DNA of 64,000 nucleotides from Unio delphinus (GCA_029339505.1 JAQISU010000032.1:6022001-6086000); one strand, 5' to 3'. Positions 13,153 to 25,120 are shown, counted from the first letter of the stretch. Translations and numbers: made by a program. Notes: generated by a model from the letters alone, not told the origin.

Positions 13153-13278
13153 TGTACGCACACATAATCGTCAACAAGTACTGGTTGCCTGTGTACGCAC
13201 ACACAATGGTCAACAAGTACTGGTTGCCTGTGTACGCACACATTATGGTCAATATGGTCAACAAGTACTGGTTGCCTG
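13153..13278. repeat. 39-bp tandem repeat, three copies
   Basis: Units start at 13153, 13192 and 13231; the last holds an extra internal 9-base duplication. Because 39 is a multiple of three, a plus-strand frame stays open through it (repeating ACVRTHNGQQVLV-type peptide), which alone is not evidence of coding. Confidence 0.95.
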
Positions 13279-14258
13279 ACCTAATCTTAGGTAAAGGACC
13301 GACCACCACGGTCTACCATTATTCCTGCTAAATGGTTAATCAAAGATTAGTATGTGGACCTGCGAACGTATTATTATTTTAATACCAATTGGAACAAGTT
13401 TTAAAATTGTTATCATGAAGCTGAATCACTTTAAAAGTATCATCTCAAAATATTAGCAGAAAAATGTGTGCTATATAACATTAGATTTCAGGCAGTATTA
13501 TATTTTCCATTGTTCAAAAGAGATTAAGGAAAACGTTGGTAGTTCTTTTTGGATGTATTTTCTAGCTAGTAAGTGGAAATATGACGTAGCGGTTGATATT
13601 GATGAGAGTTAAATTACAATTTTATATTGTAAATCTTCACGAGCTGTTTGAATCTGTGTTGAATGAGCCCGATTAATAAAAGTATTTTGCATGCTTTCGC
13701 AAGCACGCATAAACCTAAATGAAAATGAACAAAAGGTAATTTACTGTAAACCTTCGGTTTCTTATATACCTACCTTATTTTACTCAATAATGAGTTGTCG
13801 CGGTGGAGTGTGGTGTGGTTTCGAGAAACAAAAAACAACAACAAAACAAATATCTAACCATCCTAGTGTTCTTAATACAGGTCATAATAAATGTAATTAG
13901 ATTAAATGAAATCTGACGTCTCTTCACGTTTGTAACTGACAAGGAAGTACGCATTCTGATATCATATGACTGACCGATAGCAAGATATGATACATGTACC
14001 TTCCAATAACCTGCGGGGACGTGATTTCTCTAGCGGGCGTATTGCTAAGGTGTGGTCTTTTATATGCTAAAGAATGAATGAACCAGTTCATTTTTATTAC
14101 ACTGTGGAAATATTTTGCCAATAAACCGGCAGAATAATTTTAATTGAAACAAAAACGAATAATAAATGTGATGCGTGTATTTTGTTTTTAATAGTTTTTC
14201 TATTTATGTCATACGATTAAGTCCAATTTAGAATTCTCATGAATACATGCACCCCCCA
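13279..14258. other. No gene recognised
   Basis: AT-rich intergenic DNA with only short frames. Confidence 0.5.
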
Positions 14259-14376
14259 TGTATGTATGTATGCATGCATGCATGCATGCATGTATGTATG
14301 TATGTATGTATGTATGTATGTATGTATGTATGTATGTATGTATGTATGTATGTATGTACGCATGCATGTATGTATG
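14259..14376. repeat. (TATG)n/(CATG)n microsatellite
   Basis: Tetranucleotide run with CATG variants at both ends. Confidence 0.97.
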
Positions 14377-15058
14377 CCCATTCCCTTCTGAAGTTTCAAG
14401 AAGAAAGAAACCATGTAACCGTGTGAAGAACTGAGTAACCTATAATATTACGATAAACAACAAGATAGATTCGTTTTGTTTTCATTTTTTTTACAAACAT
14501 TTAATCATTTATTTCACAATGCTGACCTGCAGCCATGTAAATAGGACAAGACCAAACAATCAATTAATAAATAAATAAATAAATATGACGTAAGCACGGT
14601 AGCAATGGAATGAACAAGACGGTATGTTCAGTCATCGCATAATAAAACGTTATCAACAGTAATCCTGTTTGCCATATTATAACAAGCAGAAAAGAAGCTT
14701 ACACTGTATCCTTAATATCTGCTTCTGTTGAGCCGTCTACATAAAACAGTATCTTGTGCCAATAATTTTCATATAAAATAGATCAAAATCGCACAAATTG
14801 ATTTTAATATGGTCGCCTGTATTGCTTTATTTTATTTAAAAGATCCAATTTGTCTGGAAATGTAAAGAAAAATATGCCAATATAAAATCTGTTATAATAC
14901 CATATTATAAATATCGTTTAGCTAAAGTGTCCTTCTAATTTTCAAATTGTTGCCACGAAAGTTAATCAAACGGCTGTGCATATCATATCACTGTTTTTGG
15001 CTTAATCTAGGAAGGAGCCTATCGATAGAATCGCTTTCAAACTAGAACTGTTAGATAA
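14377..15058. other. No gene recognised
   Basis: AT-rich, with a short (AAAT)n run near 14567-14585. Nothing else was recognised. Confidence 0.5.
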
Positions 15059-15336
15059 TCACGTGTAACAATACGTGATATATTAATAACACACATAACA
15101 ACACATGTGATACATTAATATTACACGTAACAACACATATTAACATCACAACTAACAATACATATTATATATTAATAACACACATAACAACACATGTGAT
15201 ACATTAATATTACACGTAACAACACATATGACACATTAACATCACAACTAACAATACATATTATATATTAATATCACACGTAGCAACACGTGATACATTA
15301 TATCACACGTAACAACACATGTGATATATTAATAGT
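15059..15336. repeat. Diverged minisatellite with higher-order period
   Basis: Units of roughly 29-36 bases with the pattern ACACATGTGATAYATTAATA then TCACACGTAACA. Longer blocks of about 110 bases recur as larger units. Many units contain the palindrome ACACATGTG or CACGTG. Confidence 0.85.
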
Positions 15337-17236
15337 AATCCTTTTGATATTACATTTCTATATGTTATAAAATGATATCCGTTATTTTAATGAATATAAG
15401 TATATAAATTATGACAAGATGCAAGCTTATTACAAAGGTTGACAGAATGATGCAAACTATGAATGAACTTGTACAAATATAAATAATTTTCCTTTTATCA
15501 ATACTGGAAATGGAATGTTGATTAAACTTTGGAGTGAGGGAACGGACTTCACGGGTAGTGGAGAAATATACGAGGTGATGTACCCTGGCAATTATACAAT
15601 CGTCTTATTAAAGAGTTCCCAGCCAAACGTCACAGACCCAGTTAAAACCTTTGTATAATGTGCCAGCCTATCTAGGTCAGTGAAGATTGTTAGGAGAAGT
15701 CAGTAGAACAAACAACAAACCTCTTGTTCTGCCGGCGCAATATGTGACGGCAAAATAGGGTATATTTTGTTTGCAGTTGGACTCGTCTTAAAAACAAGTA
15801 TATACAGCGTGTAGATAATCTAAATAGCAAACTTTTTTTTATGATTGGCAGTTTATTCAAATGTTGACGTTTTTAAGCTTGAACAAATTAACGAAAGCAC
15901 GCGAAGGTCACAAGAAACAAAATATATGCCACTTCTCTGCCAAATTGAGTCTGGCACCAGCTCCAGGTCTAGCCACTGTGCATATATATGCGTCTTGTAC
16001 TGAAACCATACAAATGCAAACCTATATTTGTGCTTACTTCTAACACATAAAACTTCCCGTGCCGCAAGATTTAAATTTTATTTATTTATTTATTTTGTAG
16101 TTTGAATTGTTCGACAAAAAAAGACAAAACATCACTTCATTATTGAATCTAACGTCCAGTAAATCTCTAATCTCTGTAAAAAGCAATTACACAACTGAAC
16201 AGTTAACTAAAATATCTCGTATTCTAATAAACTCTTAAACGATTGGCATGCATACGTACTCTAATATTCGAGTCGAACTGATTTACAATCAAATCTACTC
16301 TGGCCTGCGTGAAGATCTGACAGCGACCGCTTAAGTGACATATTCTGGTGACTCATGTTATTAAAAAGTTGTTATTGTATCTTCGTGTTTGGGAGACTGA
16401 ACATTAATATGTGCCAAATGGTTTGATTCACTTTCTAATTTCTGAAACCTACATTTTCATTAGCTAATTGACAGGTCACCAGAACATGAACTCTAAGCGT
16501 TTGCTATCAGGTCTTGACGTAGAAAAGTTGAGATCTGATTATAATCACATCGGTATTTGAATATGATGTTAAACGTTGTGCATACATACATACTCCCATA
16601 TTCTAGAAAGATGATAAAAGTTTTGCATGCACACATACTACGATGTTCAAACGTTCCGGTATACCTTTTACACACATTCTATATAATCTGGCATTTAAAG
16701 AAAGACAAACAGCAAAAGTGGTTCTTGGTATGATCTTTGTAGGTTTGTCGAGTATTCTCTACACTGTTCAAAGACAGACCACACTGACTGTCTTCAATGA
16801 CCCATTCCTAGGTGAAGCTGACTATATCCATACTAATGTTTGCTTCATCTCAGATTGCTTGATGGTTACCATGACTAACTGACATATGGTATGACAGCAT
16901 AATGAGTCGGTCATGAAGATATTGTCCAGTAAAATGTAACGATTGTGATGGATAACTAGCATCTGTCACTCACAACTCATTGGTATTTCTTTTTTCAGTC
17001 ATGATAGGCAATAATCAATTCCTTAGTTCTGTTTTAAAAATTAGGTCACACATTTTGTCTGACTCGTATATCTGTTATTTCATTGGATACGTGTATAATT
17101 AGATGTGGAAGAAAATTCCGTGATTCTGAATCTCAACGTGAAGCCCGAGAAAGGCCATGTTCAAATGCTCCGATAATTACAGACGTAGCATACGATTGGT
17201 ATCCGCCTTGCCATCAAGTCAGTTCTGTACAACAAA
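15337..17236. other. Region downstream of gene 1, no further gene recognised
   Basis: Holds the gene 1 3' flank. A (TTTA)n run near 16076-16096 supplies the nearest minus-strand AATAAA. The CATACATACATACT motif near 16580 has a diverged partner near 16630. No other gene is supported. Confidence 0.5.
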
Positions 17237-17807
17237 TCATCGCCCAAGAATTTTGTGGAAGATGTTGGTCTTCTTTTTTCTGTATTTCAAAGCCGTCAGG
17301 ACCGCATTCTGAAACACCTCTGTGACACCGTTGCACAGAACAGACGAACATTCCACAAATGATTCTGCGCCAATTTCTTTCCCTAGTTCTTTACCTTCTT
17401 CCGTTGTAACAACGCTGTCCATTTCACAATGTATCTTATTTCTGAGGTCTGTCTGAGTTCCCACAAGAATTATTGGCTTTCGTCTCTTCATGAAACTTTT
17501 AGCTTCCGGTACCCAGAATTCCCGGACATTTTGGAATGACTCTCTATCAACCACAGAATAGCAGACGACACATACCTCACTGTCTTTGTACGTATAGGCT
17601 CTAAGTCCTTCGTAGTCATGCTGCAGAGGAAATACAATTTATTATTATAAGTAATCATTATATAGAACAAAATATTCTACCATACGATTTAATTTTAACT
17701 GAAAATAGATAGGTAAATTCATCTAGAAAGCATTTGCGTAACAAGACCTTGTGTGACTAAAACAAAGGTTTAAATTCTAATATAAACTGAAACAATTTCC
17801 TTCATTT

Positions 17808-17858
<51 letters not shown>

Positions 17859-19278
17859 CTCTCTCTCTCTCTCATACTTTCTACCTATATATCGTTCTTT
17901 CTATCTATATTTATATATCGTTCTTCCTTTCTTTCGACCTTTCTGACAAATCATTCAAACCATGTTAATTTAAGGACAATCATCTTGACTTCGGTGTACG
18001 AACAGTTGTATCATGTTAGAATATGTGAGTCACATGTGTAAAATGTGAATAAAACTATCAGACATATATAGTACCTTCGAGTCACAATGTCGCCCAAGTT
18101 GCAAATTGAATGTACTGGGCCATACAAATCATAGTCAAGTGGTGATGATTTAAAACGTACTTTAACACGGATTATTCACGATTGTGATACTTATGGAGTA
18201 AATGATAACAGCATGACATCCAGTAAAAATGTACCTCCCAGCCATTGTTATATCTCAGTGGAATGTGAATTTGCGGCGCATTAGAGATAATAAGTGGATC
18301 ACATGAAACCATATGACAGTATAGGTCACATTATGTCGCCCCTTCTTTTGTACACCAAACCCTGATTACTATACATTAAGTCTCCGCCGTTTAAACATGA
18401 AACTATAATATTGTTTAGTTATACCTCGACATTGTGACTTATTTCAGCAAATGTTGAAGAAACTCTACATTGTCACTGATGATCGACTGTTTAGGACTTT
18501 TCTCAAGGTCTGAGAAAGTTAAAGCCATGCATGATTCAGTTGTGGATCGAACCAGTTATCAAGGCTTGCTGCACGTATTTATCGTGTTTGCAAACGTGAC
18601 GATCTCTGGATTATACGCAAAAATAAGTTGCACAAATACGAGGCATGTTAAAGCTAATTGAGGCTGGTCAAGGTATCAGCAGGTCAGGAAAATAACGGTT
18701 CTCGTGGGTTCGTTCACGCATCAGTGATACTTGATCATGATGTACCCTACAAAAACTAAATTCGCTACCTGACTACGGAAAATGTACATCTAAAATTCCA
18801 ACAAAATTTGACGCGAAACACGTAAAATCTTAGCGCTATTAAAGTAGTCGAGACCACGTTCAGGCTTGGGGCACCTGCTATCAATTTACCTGTACTTAGA
18901 AAATGCGGTCGATCAGCATGATGACAAGGCGCCTTTTTCAGTGTATATCAACTGGAGGTGGAATTTCAAACCTCAGGGTTTAATATTGGTTTACTGGGGG
19001 GAATTTATGCGTTGAGTTGAATACATAGCAATTTAGCAAAGTTAACTATGTTTGATCGAAATATATATTAACATATAGATTTCAAACTGAGATTTAGAAA
19101 TTCTACAAGTCAAGGACACTTTAGAACTGGAAGAAATGTCTGTATTTTAATCTTACCTGCCCAGCGGAATCAAAGATGCTGACCGTATACTGTTCGCTTT
19201 CCACTGATACTCGACCTGTGATGCAATACTGATATTATAGTTTCCCCAAAAAAATATTGCATAATCAGGCTATACACA

Positions 19279-19333
<55 letters not shown>

Positions 19334-19898
19334 AGACACACACACACACACATACACACACACATCGCTTCATCGGAAAAAGGGATCTTCACTTTCATGC
19401 ATGACAGTCTGTCCATTCGTTTGTATGTATCTTTGTAATTTCGTGTTAAATATGGGTTAACTAGGTTATATGCCCACCATATAACAAGAATTTAAACAAA
19501 AAGTAAATAATAAAAAAAACTTCGAACTCGTGACCTATTGCTTGCCTATTGCTTGCCAGCTGCGACACACATAAAGGCAAATTTATTAATATATGAAACA
19601 CACACTTAGTGGTTAGGGCGTCCGCCTCAGAAGCGGTAGGTCGTGAGTTCGAACCCCAGTCGAGTTAAACCAAAGACTTACAAAAATGGTACTAACAGAT
19701 GCCTCGCTTGGCGCTCAGCATTAAGAGGCTAGTGTTAGGCCTGGTCGGCATGGTGTCAGGATAATGTGACTGGGTGGGACATTATGCTACATGTCTGCGA
19801 CATGATGCCCCAGTGCTAGACATCACTATAAAATGCCACACTGCAGACATCATAGCGATATGAGTGAAAATTTGTTAAAGTTACTATAAAACGTCTAA

Positions 19899-19950
<52 letters not shown>

Positions 19951-20265
19951 ATTCAAAATTTAACATAACAGTTTAGATATTTGAACAAACATCGGGAATA
20001 AAGTACTCTAATGAATACGTCACACAAAAAAGATCCGAAACATGAATGACAATTATACTGAAGAAAATATAATTCTTAACATGGTATGTATCACGCGAAA
20101 AGGCTTGGTCGTCGACTTACCGGCGTAATTTTCGAATACTGTTGCTACGTATTCGTTTGGCAAATTCTGCCCTGTGAAAGAGAGTACCATGGTAGATTTT
20201 CCTACCATTCCATCTCCAACTATTGCACACTGAACTATTCTCTTGTCTACCGTCCGAACAACCAT
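17237..20265 (-). CDS. Atypical Rho-family small GTPase (gene 1), three exons
   Basis: Coding exons are 20121-20265, 19157-19215 and 17237-17620, joined by GTAAGT/CACAG and GTAAGA/TGCAG introns, giving 195 residues. Seen: P-loop GDGMVGKST (17-25), switch I with Thr42, switch II start DSAGQ (64-68), nucleotide motif TQTD (123-126), and ECSS (158-161) in place of the usual CSA. The VREFWVPE stretch (100-107) is Rho-like. The Rho insert region looks about six residues shorter than in Rac1. Leu35 aligns with Rac1 Phe28. The tail is basic (RKKK) and ends FHKILGR with no CAAX box, so prenylation is not expected. The start at 20265 is preferred over an in-frame ATG at 20379 because a TATA box lies only 6 bases above that ATG. 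Family knowledge: Rho GTPases are GTP/GDP switches for the actin cytoskeleton. Intron 1 carries a SINE and both introns carry microsatellites. The family call is firm; the specific role is unknown. Confidence 0.92.
17809..17873. repeat. (CT)n microsatellite in gene 1 intron 2
   Basis: CT run with one TTTT interruption, inside the 1536-base intron 17621-19156. Confidence 0.97.
19281..19364. repeat. (CT)n-(CA)n compound microsatellite in gene 1 intron 1
   Basis: CT run to about 19331, then CA to 19364, about 65 bases from the exon 2 acceptor of gene 1 in the 905-base intron 19216-20120. Confidence 0.97.
19605..19902 (+). mobile_element. SINE-B copy 1 (tRNA-like head), antisense in gene 1 intron 1
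   Basis: The head reads AGTGGTTAGGGCG (A-box-like) and GAGTTCGAACCCC (B-box). Between them an anticodon-like stem CCGC/GCGG encloses CTCAGAA (central CAG). The T-stem pairs poorly, so this is a tRNA-derived SINE head and not a working tRNA. The body carries GGCGCTCAGCATTAAGAGG, GTCAGGATAATGTGACTGGG and CTACATGTCTGCGACATGAT, and ends at a (CA)n tract. The body and CA tail are shared with 50110-50288. Confidence 0.8.
19903..19949. repeat. (CA)n tail of SINE-B copy 1
   Basis: CA run directly at the 3' end of the SINE. The second family member ends in the same repeat. Confidence 0.95.
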
Positions 20266-20384
20266 TTCTATAACACAGAGAGCTCTGTTTGGTTCTGAAT
20301 AGCAAAGTAAACACAATTGTTGTTCCTCGTTATCATGAATCACAGCAGTAGAGTACAGGCGACAGAGTGAACGGGTCATTGAGG

Positions 20385-20391
20385 TTTTATA
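20385..20391 (-). promoter_or_regulatory. TATA box of gene 1
   Basis: The minus strand reads TATAAAA here. Transcription would be expected about 25-30 bases downstream, near 20355-20360. That excludes the in-frame ATG at 20379 and leaves the ATG at 20265 as the start, with a 5' leader of roughly 95 bases. The match is exact; use as a promoter is inferred. Confidence 0.5.
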
Positions 20392-20962
20392 CTCTCTGGA
20401 TATAGATCAACCAATCCACGCACAGCAAGTCATCGTGGTATAGTTATCGAGATTTTCCCAGTAAAGAAGGGCGGGAACCTGGAAAGTAAATCGATACCAG
20501 ATTTGTTTGTCAGAAAACCTCTTGACATGCTTTATAAACTGATAAACTGTAGTTACTGTATTGATAGTAAATTCCAAGGTTAATGCGATGAAATAGACTT
20601 CGAATGACTTGTAAATATGCTATACTTCACAATATACGTTGACTAATGTTTTAGTAACTATAACGGTTATGAAACTTGAATTTTCAGATTGAATACCTTT
20701 TCTCTTTCTATTTTTCATAGCAATGCTAAAGATGTAAGTCAAAGTTTAAGCATATATGTACTGTCATGTCGCGTAGTATTATCAAAGTGGTAGTGTTGTT
20801 TTTATAAACAGACCTGCCTCCCCACCACCACCATGCGTGGTATGTGTACATGATGAATTAAGATTTCAACACTCAGGAAAAGTTTTTACAGAGTACGTGT
20901 AAAAAAAAAAAGATCATTTTGTACGGTGTTCCTTACGTTACGTTTTCATATACTTACCACTT
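20392..20962. other. Upstream flank of gene 1
   Basis: Holds the gene 1 promoter side. No divergent gene was recognised on the other strand. Confidence 0.5.
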
Positions 20963-21163
20963 TTTAGAAAATAAATCATGTTTTTATCGATTCATACAGG
21001 TATATCTCGATGAAAGGTCAATCAAGTTTGCTGGGCCGGCCAGTAAGCGGCTACCCCATTCTAATTTTTCGATGGGGGAGTGGACTCTGACACTACACCC
21101 CAAATATAAATGTAAAAATATTAAAAAAAATGGGGTGACCAGGCGAAAGGGAAACTTGGACTA
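20963..21163 (+). mobile_element. Partial copy of the foldback family R4
   Basis: Aligns with the minus strand of 25597-25800. Shared blocks are CAGGTATATCTYGATGAAAG, CAAGTTTGCT, GGCTACCCCAT, CTGAC..TA.ACCCCAAA and ATGGGGTGAC, ending in TTGGACTA like the R4 terminus. Both copies keep an open frame of similar sequence (QVYLDE, KFA, LPH, GVTR), so an element-encoded peptide cannot be excluded. Confidence 0.7.
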
Positions 21164-21408
21164 GGACACGCAGTAATACATTATAGGAAAATTGGGAACC
21201 AGTCTGGAACTAGGTCAACATAAACTACGGTATATATGGGTTTGGCTGGCCAGGATTAGTTGATAGTATAAATTGTTGTTTTCTTTAAAGGAAAATAAAA
21301 TGTTTTAAGAGTTATCCTAGTTGTAAGCGAAACAATAGAGAGAGTGTTTTATTGATGGAATTTCAGTCTTATGTATGGAACATTCATTACTGAAATTAGC
21401 AAATTAGC

Positions 21409-21410
<2 letters not shown>

Positions 21411-21450
<40 letters not shown>
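21411..21450. repeat. (TA)n microsatellite
   Basis: Pure TA run directly before R3 copy A. Confidence 0.97.
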
Positions 21451-21452
<2 letters not shown>

Positions 21453-21580
21453 TCACGAGCACTAAGAAATTTAAAGCTATTGAATTTTCAATAGCATGGT
21501 GTTTTCATAGGTTAAATATGTGAACTGAAATAGTACCGTGAGTCCAAAAAATCAGGCTCTTTCCGCATTTATGTAGCACG
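21451..21580 (+). repeat. Interspersed repeat family R3, copy A
   Basis: Shares TTGAATTTT.AATA..ATGGTGTTTTC and TAGTACCG with 28980-29130 in the same order. Both copies follow a microsatellite. The class is unknown. Confidence 0.45.
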
Positions 21581-22149
21581 CATTCCCCCCCCCCCCTCTC
21601 TCTGCTTATTTTACCCAATCAAAGATATATATGTCCATCAATCAATTTAATCATCCATTAGTGGAATCATTTTCTTGTCTCTTTGTTACTCTATCCAACA
21701 ACGCGATTAAAAGAATATATTTTTTTAACTGATCCGAAAAACAGGATGTTCATGATGCTTGTCACAGGACTACGAGAAAAACGTTTCAAAATCCGGAACA
21801 TACAAAAATTAAAAATACACATAAAGAAGAATAAACATTCACAGCATAACACAATAAAAATATTCGTTCATTGTTTAGTTGAAGACGTTCAACCTATCAT
21901 CGAAGCATCTTAGAGAAAATGTCCTGAAGATTCTGGAACATGTTTCACCATCGTAATTGGTAAAGGTAAGGCTATCCATAAGACATTTGATCAGTACATT
22001 TGTAAACTCAAACTTTAACTAATCAACTATCTGTATTCGAGACAGAATTTAAACTCAAATTTCAACCAATCAGATACATGTGATTGATAATGAAGTTGAA
22101 GACAAAACTCAAATTATATTAGTGAAACCAAGGCAGGGTCTTCCGTAAA

Positions 22150-22432
22150 GGTAAAGATTGTTGTTGTTGTTGTTGTTGTTGTCGTGGGTTTAAGGTCATT
22201 TATCAGGACAAAATAGGCTATGCATGGCGGCGGTCAGTATAAATGGTGGAGGAAGAACCCAGAAAACCCGGGAAAGAACCACCGTCCTACCAGAAGTTAC
22301 TGACAATCTTGTTCACATACCCACATTCGCCGAACCCTAGACTCGAACCCAAGCATCGGAGGTGAGATGGCAGTGATCCGTAACGGTAAACTCTTTAGAC
22401 CGCTCGGCCACTAAGGGCCCATAGGTAAAGAT
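22150..22432 (-). mobile_element. SINE-A copy 4 with 9-bp target duplication
   Basis: Full-length minus-strand copy. Reading that strand: GGGCCC start, A-box TGGCCGAGCGGTCTAAAG, B-box GGTTCGAGTCT, family body, CCATGCATAGCC, then an (AAC)n tail seen as (GTT)n at 22159-22182. GGTAAAGAT flanks it at 22150-22158 and 22424-22432. Confidence 0.93.
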
Positions 22433-23836
22433 AAAAGTAATATTGTTAAATTCCAGGGCTGGTTAACTTTTGTGTCAACATTTTGTTGCAATTATGTGTG
22501 TGCATGCGAGCATCTGTGTGTACTTTGCTCAATTGTCCCTGACTTTGTCTCTCATCAGAAATTAAAATTGCGATCGATAACTTAAACTTTTAGAAATTTC
22601 CAATGTTGTCTTGTAATAACCGATCAAGATCATGCCGTGGCAAAAAAGAATTAGAAATCACCAAAGTCAAGACATTAGTGAAAAATGCGTTCAAAATTCT
22701 TTTCGAAAGTCTGCAATCTAATTGAGATTTTTATATATACACATTTCTTACGAATTTCTGACCTTATACTCTAATAAACTATAATTTGATTCTTGTAAGA
22801 TCCCATTTGGCATGCGGTTGGAATCAAATGCAGTAAAGGAGTTTCATGTAGATATGTACCTGCAAAAGCATTTAAAATGTGATGACGAACACTTGACTTC
22901 ACTACTTACAAAAGCAAGATAGTAAATGAAGATAGTGGTTCAAACTATTTTACACCGTTTGTACGCAAACAATGTATTTTCCGTGATATGTTTTATAATC
23001 AGACTGTTATAAATAATTACATTAATTAAATTAATTAAATAATTAAATAATATTTTAATATGTCTATCTAAATGTCTTCCAATCACATGGTACCCCTTTA
23101 TTCTGACTGTTAGTTCTTATACAGCCAAAGACGATTCACCCGTATGAAACATATCAAACATTGTTGATTAGAAACAAGTTGAATTCAATCCTAAATAATA
23201 ACAATAAATACAAACATGCTTGATCTTTTTTTCTCTCAGAGATCATATCGATCAAGACGCAATTCTACCTGGATCTATAATTAAGTATGCCTGTTTACAA
23301 ATGGCTTTAAAGCAAATCTGATATGTGATTATAATCTGCATGGTGAATAAATATTTATCCCTGTGTCTTCTCTTCCATGATGATGGCTTACATGTTTGCG
23401 AACCAGTAACTTGACAACCGCCCATCCTATCAAACGTTACAGTTGAATATATTCATATAAACATAAAATTCTAATATGGTTTGTCATAGAAAGTATTCCT
23501 GTTTGTAGCTTAAGGCCAATTGTAGAAACGAATTCGTTCAGTCTTTCACCCAATAAAAGAATATTAATATTATTCCACGTGGCTTTATCTTAGATAAAGA
23601 TATTAATGAAATCCAATAACAGAATTAACTAATCCCTTTTGAACTTATTGCAGATACAGTTAGGTCGAACGCAACTTCTAATTGATTTATCTCAAAGCCC
23701 TTTTTATGGAAACTCACAGGTATTGTAAACGCAAACCTGTGACTGGAACTGCTATTCACAGTGGAAATATACCGTTTATTGTGGCCTCTGGCGTGAATCA
23801 CTGTGATTTTAAATATTAAAAAAAAAACAACAAACC
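22433..23836. other. No gene recognised
   Basis: AT-rich DNA, including a TTAATTAAAT-type stretch near 23020-23055. Nothing supported. Confidence 0.5.
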
Positions 23837-23896
23837 AACATACATACATACATACATACATACATACATACATACATACATACATACATACATACA

Positions 23897-23927
<31 letters not shown>
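23837..23927. repeat. (TACA)n microsatellite
   Basis: About 22 TACA units. Confidence 0.98.
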
Positions 23928-23928
<1 letters not shown>

Positions 23929-24399
23929 ACTGAATGCACGAAATGATTAAAGAGTCCATTGTACCTGTTACGCTCACTTATAAATTGAATCCAACTGCAA
24001 ATTTGCTCAGACCCAGACTTCCATCGTATAATACACTGGCAGATCTGGGTCTTTATATATCTGTAATTAAACATCTAACATATAGTCCATGTTCATTGGT
24101 TCATCGTGAATTTACCCATTATTCTAGAAATAAACCATAACAGTAGAAATATACATTGTACTTATTTCTCACCTCTAAAGCTGCTCAAATGACCTTCATG
24201 AGATTCTAATAACCTGAATCAAATGAGACAACCAATATTCAGTTTGGCATTCGTTAAAATGTTGTTGACCTTTACATATAGATCAACACATTTAAACCAC
24301 TAAGCATTTGCAAGAGTCAAATAAATAACATCCATAAAATACGTAACGACTGGATTGGTATGAGGCGCCGTTGCGGACAAAAGCTGGTCCAATGAGAAA

Positions 24400-25120
24400 G
24401 TTGCAGTTGAAATTTCGATGCCGTATGTCGAGAAATCCAAAATCACGCGGTGGATCAAATTGCATGTCCTCAAAGTTTCATTTTCTAGATCGAGAGTTTA
24501 GATTTTATATGTTAAATTATACAGTGGTGATTTAAAGTTATATTTCTTATGTCGACGTATTTTTTACAGTGTATATTTTAAATTACACAGCGGTGGTTAA
24601 AATTTCATAATCGTATGTCGAGAATCCCCCATTCAAACATTTTATGCAACTATTTCTGATGAAAGTTCCATTTCTTATGGCGAGTATTTATATTTCATGT
24701 TTTGAATTTCACAGCAACGAAAAGCAGCATCATTGTTTAAAAATAACGTGGTCCGTCCACGAGAGCGACCTCTAGCGAAGAAATGCATAGTAATTCTCGA
24801 TGTGTGAATGGTAACTTTCAAACTGTAAATGCATGAAATGTAATGGCGTCTCATAATTTACTGCACGAATGATGTATCTTAATACTCGATATTATTTTGA
24901 ATTGTTAAAGTGGACATTGTGTAATGTTACTTTTAACACCAACACATCATTTCACCATATAAAAATAACAATTCTGACAAGCACAAGCAAATGTACAGCC
25001 ATCACTGTGTGGTTTAGCAGATACAATCTAAAAACGCAACATACGAAATGGATTTTTCAGCACAATAAATGTGGTTGAACATGTTAAATTGTAACTCTCG
25101 ACATATGAAATTAAAATCGC
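24400..25120. repeat. Dispersed motif cluster around TATGTCGAG
   Basis: Variants of ATTTCNTATGTCGAG occur near 24411, 24542, 24605, 24672 and, inverted, near 25045 and 25100. The outer two regions form an imperfect inverted pair (GTTGC...TATGTCGAGA). This may be a decayed inverted-repeat element or a diverged tandem array. Confidence 0.4.

Larger units (their letters stand above)
21164..22149. other. No gene recognised
   Basis: Includes (TA)n at 21411-21450, R3 copy A and a C run with CT tail near 21585-21603. No gene is supported. Confidence 0.5.

Noticed and set aside
17083..17325. Plus-strand frame over gene 1 exon 3
   Set aside because: It partly overlaps the antisense of a well-supported GTPase exon and has no motif of its own.
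19605..19680. Functional tRNA-Leu (CAG)
   Set aside because: A- and B-boxes and an anticodon-like loop exist, but the T-stem has mismatches and the sequence continues as a SINE body shared with 50.1 kb.
20053..20379. Longer gene 1 N-terminus from the ATG at 20379
   Set aside because: It lies almost on the TATA box and the extra 38 residues have no counterpart in gene 2.
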